64,000 nucleotides of DNA from Plantactinospora sp. KBS50 (GCF_002285795.1 NZ_CP022961.1:4468001-4532000); one strand, 5' to 3'. Shown: positions 27,195 through 35,495, counted from the stretch's first letter. The notes: a model not told the origin generated them from the sequence alone. Numbers and translations: made by a program.

Positions 27195-28842
27195 CGTGGA
27201 TGGCGTCCAGGGCGAGCAGGGCGACGTGCAGGGACAGGCAGGCCGGCACCGAGTCCAGGTCCGCGTCCAGGATCCGGCCGATCCGGATCAGCCGCTCGTA
27301 GAAGGCGGGCCGGGACAGGTGCGCCGCCGCGGCCGCCGCGGACTTGTTCCGGCCATGATCCAGGTACGCCCGCAGCGTGTCCAGCAGGTGCTCCCGCGGG
27401 TGCTCGGCGTCGTACGCCAGCAGTGCGCCCAGTTCCCGCTCCACGAACGTCTGCACCCGCGGCTCGTCCCGCAGCAGGTGCAGCAGCCCGGCGATGCCGA
27501 CCTGGGACAGCCGGAACACCGGCAGGTCCCGCCGGCCCCGCCGGGCCGCGTCGGCCACCTGGCGCGCCTCCACCAGGGTCCGGCGCGCCTCGCGCAGCGT
27601 CGGCACCGTCGAGCCGGCCGCCACCACCACGCTCGGTTCGCCGCCGGGCCAGCCGGAGCCGGTCAGCCGTACCCGCTCCAGCGCGGCGGCGAACGCGGAC
27701 AGCGCCGCGTCGTCGGCCTGCCCGGGTGCCAGCGCCAGCAGCGCGCCCACCGCCTGCTCGTCCACGGCGCTGGCCAGGCCGGTCAGCCCGGCGTCGCGGA
27801 TCGCCCGGCCCACCGCCTCGGCCAGGTCGTGCAGCCGGGCCTGCGCGGCCTCGGCACCCGGCTCGCCGGCCGGGTCGCCGCGGTGCCGCACCATCACCCC
27901 GACCAGCCGGCGCCGGTCCAGGGCCACCCCGAGGGCGCGGGCGCGCAGCGCCACCTCGTCCACGGGACGGGCGTGGTCGAGCAGCGCGGTGAGCAGGTTA
28001 CGGTGGATCTGACGCTCCAGCCCCTCGGCGTCGCGCCGGATCAGCCGGCCCAGCGCCAGGGTCGAGGCGGCCCGTTCGAGCAGGATGGTCAGCCGGCTCG
28101 GCGGCATGTCCGTACCCGGCCAGCGCAGCAGCAGCCGGCCCCAGTCCTGCCCCCGCGCGCCCACCGTGGTGGCCAGCCAGCCGGCGTCCGGGTCGTACCC
28201 GGTCCGCCCGGTGGGCCGCACCCGCCGGGAGTGCCGCTCCCAGCCGTCCAGCACCGAGCCGGGGTCCTCACCCGCCGGGTCGTACGCCAGCACCTGCCGG
28301 GCCGGGTTCTCCAGCACCACCGGACAGCCGGCCAGTTCGGCCGCCTGCCGGACCACCTCGGCCGGCTCGGCGCCCTCGACCGACAGCTCGGTGAAGCGCT
28401 GGTGGATCTCCTCGGTGGCGCGCAGCTCGGTAAGCTGGGCGTCCACGATCAGCGCGTGCACGGCCTCGGTGATCGGGACGAACGGGGTGGCCCGGCGCAG
28501 CTCGATCAGCGGCAGCCCGCGGCGGCCGGCGGCCAGCACCATGGCCCGCGGGACGCTCTCCGGATACCGCCGCCCCAGCTCCACCACCAGACCCGAGGCG
28601 CCCACCTCGGCCAGGTCGTCGACGAAGGCGCGCAGCCCGGCGTCCTCGGCCGGCAGCCCGATGCCGGTGGTCAGCACCAGTTCGCCGCCGTCGAGCAGGC
28701 TGGCGATGTCCGGCACCTCGGCCACGTGCACCCAGCGCACCCGCCGACCCAGGGAGGACTCGCCGGCCAGCACCCGCGGGGCACCGCGGCGCAGCGGCCC
28801 GAGATCGAGCACCTCACGGACGGTCGGGAACACGGCCGTCAC
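27184..28842 (-). CDS. PucR family transcriptional regulator
   Basis: 552 residues. The N-terminal PucR domain (about 1-130) has TVREVLDLGPLRRGAPRVLAG, VRWVHVAEVPDIASLL and GGELVLTTGIGLP. A GGDEF-like CdaR middle domain follows, and the C-terminal HTH_30 contains LLDTLRAYLDHGRNKSAAAAA with HLSRPAFYERLIRI. Family members control purine, amino-acid or aromatic catabolism. The nearest candidate targets are the gene itself and the TrmH gene 108 bp upstream in the same direction. No target operator could be recognised. Confidence 0.88.
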   Translation of the reverse strand: MTAVFPTVREVLDLGPLRRGAPRVLAGESSLGRRVRWVHVAEVPDIASLLDGGELVLTTGIGLPAEDAGLRAFVDDLAEVGASGLVVELGRRYPESVPRAMVLAAGRRGLPLIELRRATPFVPITEAVHALIVDAQLTELRATEEIHQRFTELSVEGAEPAEVVRQAAELAGCPVVLENPARQVLAYDPAGEDPGSVLDGWERHSRRVRPTGRTGYDPDAGWLATTVGARGQDWGRLLLRWPGTDMPPSRLTILLERAASTLALGRLIRRDAEGLERQIHRNLLTALLDHARPVDEVALRARALGVALDRRRLVGVMVRHRGDPAGEPGAEAAQARLHDLAEAVGRAIRDAGLTGLASAVDEQAVGALLALAPGQADDAALSAFAAALERVRLTGSGWPGGEPSVVVAAGSTVPTLREARRTLVEARQVADAARRGRRDLPVFRLSQVGIAGLLHLLRDEPRVQTFVERELGALLAYDAEHPREHLLDTLRAYLDHGRNKSAAAAAAHLSRPAFYERLIRIGRILDADLDSVPACLSLHVALLALDAIHDDA

Positions 28843-28900
28843 GCTACCCTGCGGTCAGGTCACGATCGTCCGCCGTTTCCGACGCCCGCCCGCCAGGCGG

Positions 28901-28956
28901 GCGTGCGTCAGGCGTGCGGGCGTGCGTCAGGCGTGCGGGCGTGCGTGCGTCAGGCC
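28901..28956. repeat. 19-bp tandem copies before the methylase stop
   Basis: Two identical 19-bp units (28901-28919, 28920-28938; GCGTGCGTCAGGCGTGCGG) and a partial third that provides the stop codon of the leftward TrmH gene at 28950. Confidence 0.75.
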
Positions 28957-29759
28957 GGGTCGTCGCGGCCGAGTTCCCAGCAGGCCACGGCCGCCGCGGC
29001 GGCCACGTTGAGCGAATCCACCCCGCGCCGCATGGGGATGACCACCCGTACGTCGCTGGCGCGCTGCGCCCCCGCGGTGAGGCCCGGCCCCTCGGCACCG
29101 AGCAGCAGCGCCGTGCGGTCGCGCTGCGCCGCCGTCAGCCGCTGGATGGGCACGGCGTCCGGCGCCGGGGTCATGGCCAGCACCGTGAAACCGGCCGCGC
29201 GGACCGCGCCCAGGCCGTCCGGCCAGGGTTCCAACCGGGCGTACGGCACCGCGAACACCTCGCCCATACTGACCCGTACGCTGCGCCGGTAGAGCGGGTC
29301 GGCACACGACGGCGAGAGCAGCACCGCGTCGATGCCGAGCGCCGCGGCACCCCGGAAAATCGCGCCCAGGTTCGTATGGTTGTTCACGTCCTCCAGCACC
29401 AGCACCCGGCGGGCGGTGTCCAGCAGCGCCGCCGGCTCGGGCAGCGGACGACGATGGAACGAGGCGAGAATCCCCCGGTGCACGTGGAAGCCGGTGGCCC
29501 GCTCCAGCACCTCCGGCCGCGCGGCATAGACCGGCGCGTCCCCGGTGTCCAGGTCACCGAGCTGGTCCAGCCGCTTGGCGTCCAGCAGGAACGACCGGGG
29601 CGGGTAGCCGGCCCGCAGCGCCCGGCGCAGCACCAGCTCACCCTCGGCGATGAACAGACCGTGCGGCGGCTCCCACCGGGTACGCAGTTCCACGTCGGTG
29701 AGCGCCCGGTAGTCGGCGATCCGCTGGTCGTCGGCGTCGGTGATCTCGTGCACGGCCAC
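28950..29759 (-). CDS. TrmH/SpoU family RNA 2'-O-methyltransferase
   Basis: 269 residues. An N-terminal substrate-binding part (FIAEGELVLRRALRAGY) precedes the SPOUT knot, whose three motifs are all present: VLVLEDVNNHTNLGAIFRGA, LLLGAEGPGLT, and IPMRRGVDSLNVAAAAAV. It methylates ribose in rRNA or tRNA using S-adenosylmethionine; the target is not predictable. The GTG at 29759 is chosen, and a second GTG two codons later is as good because the G-rich ribosome site is so close. The open frame continues upstream through the CRISPR array, but that extension is an artefact. Confidence 0.88.
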   Translation of the reverse strand: MAVHEITDADDQRIADYRALTDVELRTRWEPPHGLFIAEGELVLRRALRAGYPPRSFLLDAKRLDQLGDLDTGDAPVYAARPEVLERATGFHVHRGILASFHRRPLPEPAALLDTARRVLVLEDVNNHTNLGAIFRGAAALGIDAVLLSPSCADPLYRRSVRVSMGEVFAVPYARLEPWPDGLGAVRAAGFTVLAMTPAPDAVPIQRLTAAQRDRTALLLGAEGPGLTAGAQRASDVRVVIPMRRGVDSLNVAAAAAVACWELGRDDPA

Positions 29760-29860
29760 CCCCCGATTCTGCCGGCCCGACCCACCCCCGACGCACGGCG
29801 CCCCCGCCCGATGACGGGCGACCCGAACCCGGCACTGCGCCTGACGCCGCCGAACATCAC

Positions 29861-30294
29861 GTTGCGATCCCTCCAGGGGTGATGGGGCGACCCGTCGTCC
29901 TGACGGACATGGGCCAGTCGCTGAAGTTGCGATCCCTCCAGGGGTGATGGGGCGACAACCCCCGCGCGGGCTCGGGCGGGCCGCTGTTTTTGTTGCGATC
30001 CCTCCAGGGGTGATGGGGCGACCTGCGGCGGTTGACACCAAGATGGCGGCCCTCTCCGTGTAGTTGCGATCCCTCCAGGGGTGATGGGGCGACGGCTCGT
30101 CACTGGGGCCGGACCCAGGCCCAGGCAATGTTGCGATCCCTCCAGGGGTGATGGGGCGACCGAACCGGGCCAGCTCCCCAGGATGCTTGAGATCCTGTTG
30201 CGATCCCTCCAGGGGTGATGGGGCGACCGAACCGGGCCAGCTCCCCAGGATGCTTGAGATCCTGTTGCGATCCCTCCAGGGGTGATGGGGCGAC
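29861..30294 (-). CRISPR. orphan CRISPR array A, 7 repeats
   Basis: Seven identical 31-bp repeats begin at 29861, 29926, 29992, 30063, 30130, 30197 and 30264. Spacers are 34, 35, 40, 36, 36 and 36 bp. Read from the leader (right) side, the repeat starts GTCGCCCCATCACCCC and ends GAGGGATCGCAAC; the middle base pair reads CCTGGAG. The two leader-proximal spacers (30161-30196 and 30228-30263) are identical. The conserved flank at the right end is the leader, so transcription should run leftward. The repeat ends recall I-C-like repeats, but I cannot assign a type. No cas gene occurs in the window. Confidence 0.95.
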
Positions 30295-30413
30295 CCGAAC
30301 CTTAAGTCGCAGGTCAGTGCCGCCTTTGGAGCGCTCGGTCGAGTCGATTTTGCAGCGGACCGCCGGTTGTGCATCTGCGCTGGTCAGCGTACCGGAATTG
30401 AGAGCGCCGAGCG
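30295..30413 (-). promoter_or_regulatory. CRISPR leader of array A
   Basis: About 119 bp next to the last repeat. It matches the flank of array B (30902-31020) with about ten substitutions and no gaps, beginning CCGAACCTTAAGTCGCAGG on the plus strand. Similarity ends abruptly after GCGCCGAGCGG. A flank shared by two arrays is what a leader, with promoter and integration signals, should look like. Confidence 0.8.
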
Positions 30414-30530
30414 GGAACCCACACACGAGCACCGCGACCGGCCCGTCGCAAGGTGGAGTCAGCCCCCGGCCGGGGCGGGCGGACGAGGCCGGTATAGGGG
30501 CTGGCATTGAACGGGATGTTGTTGGCTGAT

Positions 30531-30604
30531 GATCAACTCATCTTCAGTGAAGTTGGGGGTTCAGGCAGCCGCGATACCCCGACTTCACTGAAGATGAGTT
30601 GATC
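30531..30604. repeat. dispersed palindromic element (REP-like), copy 1
   Basis: 28-base arms 30531-30558 and 30577-30604 pair with a single G:T mismatch around an 18-base loop. Each arm starts or ends with GATCAACTC and contains the nested dyad CTTCAGTGAAG. It lies in the gap between the leader of array A and the distal end of array B. Two more family members are at 32631-32705 and 60988-61061. Confidence 0.85.
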
Positions 30605-30664
30605 TTGGAAAATGGACAGGCGGACAACAGGCAGGGGCGCCCGCGGGCCGGACTACGAGACCCG

Positions 30665-30901
30665 ATCGCGATCCCTCTAGGGGTGATGGGGCGACCTGGG
30701 GAGACGGCCGCTGGCACCTGCCGTCCGGCCACGGGTTGCGATCCCTCTAGGGGTGATGGGGCGACATCAACGGCGAAACGGTCTCCGAACTGTGGATCTT
30801 CCGTTGCGATCCCTCTAGGGGTGATGGGGCGACTCGGCCGGCTACCCCGAGATGGACGCGACCTCGATGCGTTGCGATCCCTCTAGGGGTGATGGGGCGA
30901 C
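30665..30901 (-). CRISPR. orphan CRISPR array B, 4 repeats
   Basis: Four 31-bp repeats start at 30665, 30735, 30803 and 30871, with spacers of 39, 37 and 37 bp. All four carry CTAG where all seven repeats of array A carry CCAG (plus strand). The leftmost repeat has two further changes at its outer end, as expected for the leader-distal terminal repeat. Together with the leader on the right this fixes transcription leftward. The spacers are unrelated to those of array A by eye. Confidence 0.93.
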
Positions 30902-31020
30902 CCGAACCTTAAGTCGCAGGTCAGAGCCAGCTTTGGAGCGCTCGGTGGGGCCGATTTTGCAGCGGACCGCCGGTAGTGCATCCGCGCTGGTCAGCGTACC
31001 GGAATTGGGGGCGCCGAGCG
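30902..31020 (-). promoter_or_regulatory. CRISPR leader of array B
   Basis: Second copy of the leader described for array A, directly abutting the last repeat. The CCGAACCTTAAG end next to the repeat is identical in both copies. Confidence 0.8.
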
Positions 31021-31068
31021 GAGCCCGAAACGGTGACCAGCGCGCGGACCGTCCCCCGGCGGGGTGGG

Positions 31069-31269
31069 TCAGCCGACCGGGCCGATCCGCTTCGCGAGGT
31101 CGACGAAACCCTGCCAGGCACCGGGACGGAACACCAGCGCGGGGCCGGCCGGGTCCTTGGAGTCGCGCACGCCCACGATCCCCGGCAGGTTGCCGGCCAC
31201 CTCGACACAGTCGCCGCCGCTGGTGCCGCTGCGGGTGGACTTCTTCCAGATCGCGTTACCGAGGTCCAT
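31069..31269 (-). CDS. DUF397 domain protein (Scr1-partner type)
   Basis: 66 residues: IWKKSTRSGTSGGDCVEVA then VGVRDSKDPAGPALVF, the DUF397 pattern. These small proteins pair with Scr1-type HTH regulators in actinomycetes, in units that affect development and resemble toxin-antitoxin pairs. Its start overlaps the regulator's end by 14 bp, so the two are translated from one leftward message. It lies just beyond the CRISPR leader. Confidence 0.9.
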   Translation of the reverse strand: MDLGNAIWKKSTRSGTSGGDCVEVAGNLPGIVGVRDSKDPAGPALVFRPGAWQGFVDLAKRIGPVG

Positions 31270-32050
31270 GTTGACTCTGCACTTCCTTCACCAGGGCGAT
31301 CGACAGGGCGTGCGGCAAGGCTACGCCCCGGACACCCTCCCACCTCGCCAGCAGGGTGGCGATGCCATCCTCGGCGTCCACGACCAGCGCCGCGAGCTGG
31401 TTTTCCAGGTGGCCGACCCAGCCGCCCTCGGCGGACCGGGCCAGGGCGAGCGGGCCGGAGAGCCCGACGTACATGCCGGCGTCGGCCGGGATGACGTGGA
31501 GTTGCAGGTGCGGCAGTTCGGCCAGGCGCAGCAGGTGGGCAAGCTGCTCGGCCATGATCGCGTCGCGGCGGCGCAGCGCCGACTCGTCGATGACGGCGAC
31601 GACCAGGGGCGGCTGATCCCGACCGAGGATCTCCTGGCGTTCCAGCCGGGCCGCGACCTGCCGCTCGACCTCCTCCTCCGGCCGGGTCGGATCGAACCGC
31701 AGTACGGCACGGGCGTAGTTCGCCGTCTGGAGCAGGCCGGGGACCAGGGTCGGGTTGAAGTAGCGGAGTTGGCTGGCCGACCGCTCGGCCTCCAGCCAGG
31801 GCCGGAACCATGACGGCTCACGGTCCCGGTCGGCCATCTTGAGCAGGCTGGCCAGCAGGCCATCGGTCCCGAGTATGTCGTCGGCACGGCGCAGGAACAT
31901 CCGGTCCAGCGGTCGGGCTCCGGTCTCGATCGCGGAGACCGTGGAGGACGAGTAGTTGATCCTGCGCCCGAACTCCTCCTGGTTCAACTCCGCGGCGATG
32001 CGCATCCGTCGCAGTTGCGCCCGGATGAGGTCCGCTGTCGGCTCCTCCAC
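31256..32050 (-). CDS. Scr1-type HTH regulator (XRE + DUF5753)
   Basis: 264 residues from the GTG at 32050, which has GGAGGG just upstream. Residues about 5-60 form an XRE helix-turn-helix (RMRIAAELNQEEFGRRINYS, VSAIETGARPLDRMFL). The rest is the DUF5753 domain (PWLEAERSASQLRYFNPTLV, GLLQTANYARAVL, LPHLQLHVIPADAGMY, LENQLAALV). It would bind DNA and probably its DUF397 partner. The frame is open upstream to 32089, but without a ribosome site. Confidence 0.88.
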   Translation of the reverse strand: MEEPTADLIRAQLRRMRIAAELNQEEFGRRINYSSSTVSAIETGARPLDRMFLRRADDILGTDGLLASLLKMADRDREPSWFRPWLEAERSASQLRYFNPTLVPGLLQTANYARAVLRFDPTRPEEEVERQVAARLERQEILGRDQPPLVVAVIDESALRRRDAIMAEQLAHLLRLAELPHLQLHVIPADAGMYVGLSGPLALARSAEGGWVGHLENQLAALVVDAEDGIATLLARWEGVRGVALPHALSIALVKEVQSQHGPR

Positions 32051-32329
32051 AGTCCCTCCACAATTCCTGCCCGGCTCCACCCACAGCACCGTGCCCGGAC
32101 ACCACCCGCCACGAGCCCGCCGCGACCGGCCACAGAGGCTTCCGACAGTAGTCCCGTCCTCAGCAGACTGTCACGCATGCGGGTCCGCCTGCTGCCAGCA
32201 AGGCGTCGGCGCGGCTCTGCCGGGTCGTCCCGGTGTCTCCCCCGGACCCCGGGGCGGCCCCTCCCAGTCCACCGAGGAAGTCCTTCCCGCCGCGGGAAGC
32301 CGTTCTCCGCCCGTCCCGAGGAGGTCGCC

Positions 32330-32632
32330 ATGCTCCGACGCCGGAACGGTACGACGGTTCATCGTGCCTACCACGTACCGCTGCGCCCGACCTGGCTCTG
32401 CCGGATCTGCGCCGCACCCTGGCCCTGCGGCTCGGCCAAGCTCGCCCTGCTGGCCGGACACGGCAGGGACCAGATCAGCCTCATGATGACTCTGGCCCAC
32501 TACCTGCACGAGGCGTTGTACGACCTCGCCGAGGTGTGCGGACCGCACGCGCCCGCCCCGCAGCGGCTGCACGCCCGATTCCTGGGCTGGGTCACCCGCC
32601 CGCACCGCCAACCTCGCGGCCGCGCACCATGA
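32330..32632 (+). CDS. small conserved hypothetical protein, Cys-rich N-terminus
   Basis: 100 residues. I do not recognise a named family with confidence. The N-terminal third has TWLCRICAAPWPCGSAK, three cysteines that could bind metal, followed by a helical part (ISLMMTLAHYLHEALYDL). GAGGAGGT precedes the ATG. It is divergent from the Scr1-type pair, where similar small proteins often sit in Micromonospora-type genomes (recollection, not checked). Its stop codon is the first bases of a palindromic element, which may serve as its terminator. Confidence 0.6.
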   Translation: MLRRRNGTTVHRAYHVPLRPTWLCRICAAPWPCGSAKLALLAGHGRDQISLMMTLAHYLHEALYDLAEVCGPHAPAPQRLHARFLGWVTRPHRQPRGRAP

Positions 32633-32705
32633 TCGACTCGTCTTCCGGGAAGTTGGGGTATCCGAGCGCTCCGGATACCCCAACTTCCCGGAAGATGAGT
32701 CGATC
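32631..32705. repeat. dispersed palindromic element (REP-like), copy 2
   Basis: 34-base arms 32631-32664 and 32672-32705 pair with one mismatch around a short loop. The nested dyad here is CTTCCGGGAAG, different from copy 1, yet both arms changed together. It begins on the stop codon of the small plus-strand gene and separates it from a convergent gene, so it could end transcription from both sides. Confidence 0.87.
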
Positions 32706-32796
32706 TTGAGGGCCGGGCAGGGCGGGCGGGTTGGTCTTGAGGGCCGGGCAGGGCGGGCGGGTTGATCTTGAGGGCCGGGCAGGCGTGGGCGGGCGG
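32702..32796. repeat. three 31-bp tandem copies
   Basis: Three units with TCTTGAGGGCCGGGCAGG at their heart begin at about 32702, 32734 and 32765, directly following the palindromic element and reusing its right edge (GATCTTGAG). The third copy is slightly altered and stops at the end of the leftward membrane-protein gene. Confidence 0.8.
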
Positions 32797-32797
32797 G

Positions 32798-33628
32798 TCA
32801 GGCGGGGGCGCCGCCGGACGGTTCGGGGGCCAGCGTGGAGCCGGGCTTGGGCAGCAGCCGCCCGGTCTTGGCGGCGATACCGATGCCGGCGGCCAGTACC
32901 AGCAGCGCACCGACGGTCTGCAGGATCCCCAGCAGCAGCCCGCCGAGGCCGATCATCGGGGCGGCGATCACCAGCAACGTGCCGTCGAAGGCGCCGAACA
33001 CCCCGGATCGGGCCACCGCGAGCCCGGCCAGGACCCAGCCGAGGGTGAGCACCCCGCCGCCGAGCAGGGCCAGCACCCGGACGAACCCGGGGCCGCCGAG
33101 CGGGGCGAGCGGCAGCAGCAGGGCGCCGAACATGGCCAGCAGCAGTCCGGCGGTCGCGGTGCCCCGGGTACGGGCGGTGGCCAGCAGGCCGGTGAGCGCG
33201 GTCAGCGCCAGCAGGCCGACCCAGGTGGCCAGCGCCAGCCCCAGCACCCGCAGGCCGGCCCCGGCGGAGAAGGTGGCCGACCGGCGCAGGCCGTCGGCGC
33301 CGGCGGTGCTGATCGCGAGCAGGACGGCGTACCCGGGCAGCAGCCACACGGCGGACCGGGCGAACCGCCGCAGCGACCAGACCCAGGAGGTGTTGCTGGC
33401 CGGGCGGACCGGGTCCGGCTCGTCGAAGAACGGCAGCAGGTTGAGCCCGACCCGGCCGACCACCCGGACCGGCCGGACCAGCGACGCCTGCAACGGGGAC
33501 ATCCGGCGTGGGTCATCGGGTACGCGCGTGGGCCGCGGCGGCAGCAGCCCCGGCGGCGGGTCGAACCGCTCGGCCAGGACGGCCCGCGGGTCTTCGGCAC
33601 CTGTCCGGCGTTCCGGTTGCTCATCCAT
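32798..33628 (-). CDS. hypothetical multi-pass membrane protein
   Basis: 276 residues, no recognised family. A polar, Pro/Arg-rich N-terminal 80 residues (RPTRVPDDPRRMSPLQASLV) precede six or so hydrophobic stretches (for example WLLPGYAVLLAISTAG, VLGLALATWVGLLALTALTG, AGLLLAMFGALLLPLAP, LLVIAAPMIGLGGLLLG). A short Pro/Ala tail ends it. The ATG at 33628 has GGAGGTG upstream. It is the last gene of a possible leftward group with the SPFH and NfeD genes, but a 260-bp repeat-filled gap intervenes. Confidence 0.7.
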   Translation of the reverse strand: MDEQPERRTGAEDPRAVLAERFDPPPGLLPPRPTRVPDDPRRMSPLQASLVRPVRVVGRVGLNLLPFFDEPDPVRPASNTSWVWSLRRFARSAVWLLPGYAVLLAISTAGADGLRRSATFSAGAGLRVLGLALATWVGLLALTALTGLLATARTRGTATAGLLLAMFGALLLPLAPLGGPGFVRVLALLGGGVLTLGWVLAGLAVARSGVFGAFDGTLLVIAAPMIGLGGLLLGILQTVGALLVLAAGIGIAAKTGRLLPKPGSTLAPEPSGGAPA

Positions 33629-33690
33629 ACGCACCTCCGAGAGAACCACGGGTGGCGCGGGACGCACGGCGCCTCCGAAACGCGCGGCAC

Positions 33691-33832
33691 GACACCTCCG
33701 GAACGCGCAACGCGACACCTCCGGAACGCGCAACGCGACACCTCCGGAACGCGCAACGCGACACCTCCGGAACGCACGGCGCCCCGGCGCCCCACCAGGC
33801 CGGAACGCGCGGCGCCCCGGCACCCCACCAGG
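33691..33832. repeat. 23-bp tandem copies plus a second GC-rich repeat
   Basis: Three identical 23-bp units (33691, 33714, 33737; each begins GACACCTCCGGAACGCG) and a partial fourth at 33760. Then a unit of about 31 bp containing GGCGCCCCGGC and CCCACCAGG occurs about twice (to 33832). Non-coding, between the SPFH gene and the membrane-protein gene. Confidence 0.85.
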
Positions 33833-33891
33833 ACCGTCGAATCCGATCCTGGCAGGTGCCGGGGCGACAAACGGGAGGAATCCTCGAATTT

Positions 33892-35016
33892 CTACAGGCG
33901 CTGGGTCCGCTCCGAATCCGGCTCCTGCTCCGGCTGCGACTCGCCGACCAGGCTCCCCGGCGCGACCGGCTGGCCGGCCGTGAGCTGCTGCGTCTTGTCA
34001 CCGGAGCTGACCTGCGCCTCCGCGGCGCGTACCTCGTGGTTGACCTCGGCCGCCGCCGCGGCCGCCGCTGCCGCGGCCTCCCGGGCCTCGCGCTCCACGG
34101 CGCCCGAGTCGACCTCGGCCGACGGCGTGTCGCCGGCCGTCCCGCTGAGGCCGCCGAGCGCGCCGCCCAGCCCCTCCAGCGCCTTGGTCAGCTCGGCCGG
34201 CACGATCCACACCTTGTTGGCCTGGCCGGCCGCGATCTGCGGCAGCGCCTGGAGGTACTGGTACGCCAGCACCTTCTGGCTCGGGTTGGCCGTGTGGATC
34301 GCGTCGAACACCGTACGGATCGCCTTCGCCTGGCCCTCGGCCTGGAGGATCCGGGACTGCCGGTCACCGTCGGCGCGCAGCACCGCGGCCTGCTTCTCAC
34401 CCTCGGCCGTGAGGATCTGCGACTGCTTGAGACCCTCGGCGTTCAGGATCGCGGCCCGCCGGTCCCGCTCGGCGCGCATCTGCTTCTCCATCGAGTCGCG
34501 GATGCTGGGCGGCGGCTCGATGGCCTTGATCTCGACCCGGGTGACCTTGACGCCCCACCGGCCGGTGGTCTCGTCCAGCACCACCGACAGGTGCCGGTTG
34601 ATCTCTTCCCGGCTGGTCAGCGCCCGCTCCAGGTCCAGCGAACCGATCACGTTCCGCAGCGTCGTGACGGTCAGCTGCTCGATCGCCTGAAGGAAGTTCG
34701 AGATCTCGTAGGTCGCCCGCACCGGGTCGACCACCTTGAAGTAGAGCACCGTGTCGATGGAGACCACGAGGTTGTCCGAGGTGATCACGGGCTGCGGCGG
34801 GAAGCTGACCACCTGCTCGCGCATGTCGACCTTGGTCCGCACCGCGTCGATGAACGGCACCAGCAGGTTGAGGCCGGGGCTGAGCGTCCGCTTGTACCGA
34901 CCAAGCCGCTCCACCACGTCCATCCGCTGCTGCGGAACGATCCGCACGGCACGGATAAGCGTTATCACCACTATCAGGGCCACGGCGCCCACCAGCACCG
35001 CGATTGCTGTCCCCAT
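33892..35016 (-). CDS. SPFH/band 7 (stomatin-like) membrane protein
   Basis: 374 residues. A single N-terminal membrane helix (TAIAVLVGAVALIVVITLI) is followed by the SPFH domain: VRIVPQQRMDVVERLGRYKRT, SPGLNLLVPFIDAV, VDMREQVVSFPPQPVITSDN, TLRNVIGSLDLERALTSRE. A long coiled-coil-prone segment (MEKQMRAERDRRAAILNAEG, then repeated QAEG/TAEG) precedes an Ala/Glu-rich tail. These proteins form large membrane rings or scaffolds. It partners the NfeD gene immediately upstream, the standard bacterial arrangement. The ATG at 35016 fits GAGGTG spacing better than the GTG at 35025. Confidence 0.9.
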   Translation of the reverse strand: MGTAIAVLVGAVALIVVITLIRAVRIVPQQRMDVVERLGRYKRTLSPGLNLLVPFIDAVRTKVDMREQVVSFPPQPVITSDNLVVSIDTVLYFKVVDPVRATYEISNFLQAIEQLTVTTLRNVIGSLDLERALTSREEINRHLSVVLDETTGRWGVKVTRVEIKAIEPPPSIRDSMEKQMRAERDRRAAILNAEGLKQSQILTAEGEKQAAVLRADGDRQSRILQAEGQAKAIRTVFDAIHTANPSQKVLAYQYLQALPQIAAGQANKVWIVPAELTKALEGLGGALGGLSGTAGDTPSAEVDSGAVEREAREAAAAAAAAAAEVNHEVRAAEAQVSSGDKTQQLTAGQPVAPGSLVGESQPEQEPDSERTQRL

Positions 35017-35027
35017 CACACCCACCT

Positions 35028-35495
35028 CTACGATTCGGGCAATTCACCAGATGCGGAAAAATCATCCCGCCAGACCAGGGCGGTCACGCCCCGGACCTCG
35101 ATAACCTGCACCCGCTCACCCGGCTCGAACACCTGGGTCGCGTCGAACGAACGGGCGCTCCACAACTCACCATCGATCTTCACCTGGCCACTGTCGGTGT
35201 CCACGCGTTCCAGCACCAGCGCCCGCTGGCCCTCGATGGCCGCGGCGCCGAACGGCCGCCCCTCACCATCCTCCTGGGCCAGCCTCCGGCGCTGCAGGCC
35301 CGGCCGCCCCAACAGCACGGTCAGCACCGAGACCACCGCGAACACCAACGCCTGCACGCTCACCGGCGCGCCGAGCGCCGCGGCGCCCGCGGCGGCGAAC
35401 GCGCCGACCGAGAACATGATCAGGAACAGCGTCGTCGTGAACAACTCGGCGATGGCCAGTGCGGCGCCGAGCACGATCCACAGCAGCGGTTCCAT
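35028..35495 (-). CDS. NfeD family protein
   Basis: 155 residues. Two to three N-terminal helices (LLWIVLGAALAIAELF, LFLIMFSVGAFAAAGAAALG, VSVQALVFAVVSVLTVLL) carry a C-terminal OB-fold domain (GQRALVLERVDTDSGQVKIDG, GERVQVIEVRGVTALV). Short NfeD proteins of this kind lack the protease domain. It lies 11 bp ahead of the SPFH gene on the same strand, so the two are co-transcribed and act together in membrane organisation (family knowledge). Confidence 0.9.
   Translation of the reverse strand: MEPLLWIVLGAALAIAELFTTTLFLIMFSVGAFAAAGAAALGAPVSVQALVFAVVSVLTVLLGRPGLQRRRLAQEDGEGRPFGAAAIEGQRALVLERVDTDSGQVKIDGELWSARSFDATQVFEPGERVQVIEVRGVTALVWRDDFSASGELPES

Noticed and set aside
28950-30374. Methylase frame extended through the CRISPR array
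   Set aside because: The extension translates repeats and spacers. The methylase has a normal start at 29759.
30295-30660. A possible small gene between the two CRISPR arrays
   Set aside because: The only open frames run through the leader and palindrome, lack ribosome sites, and the leader similarity to array B explains the conservation.
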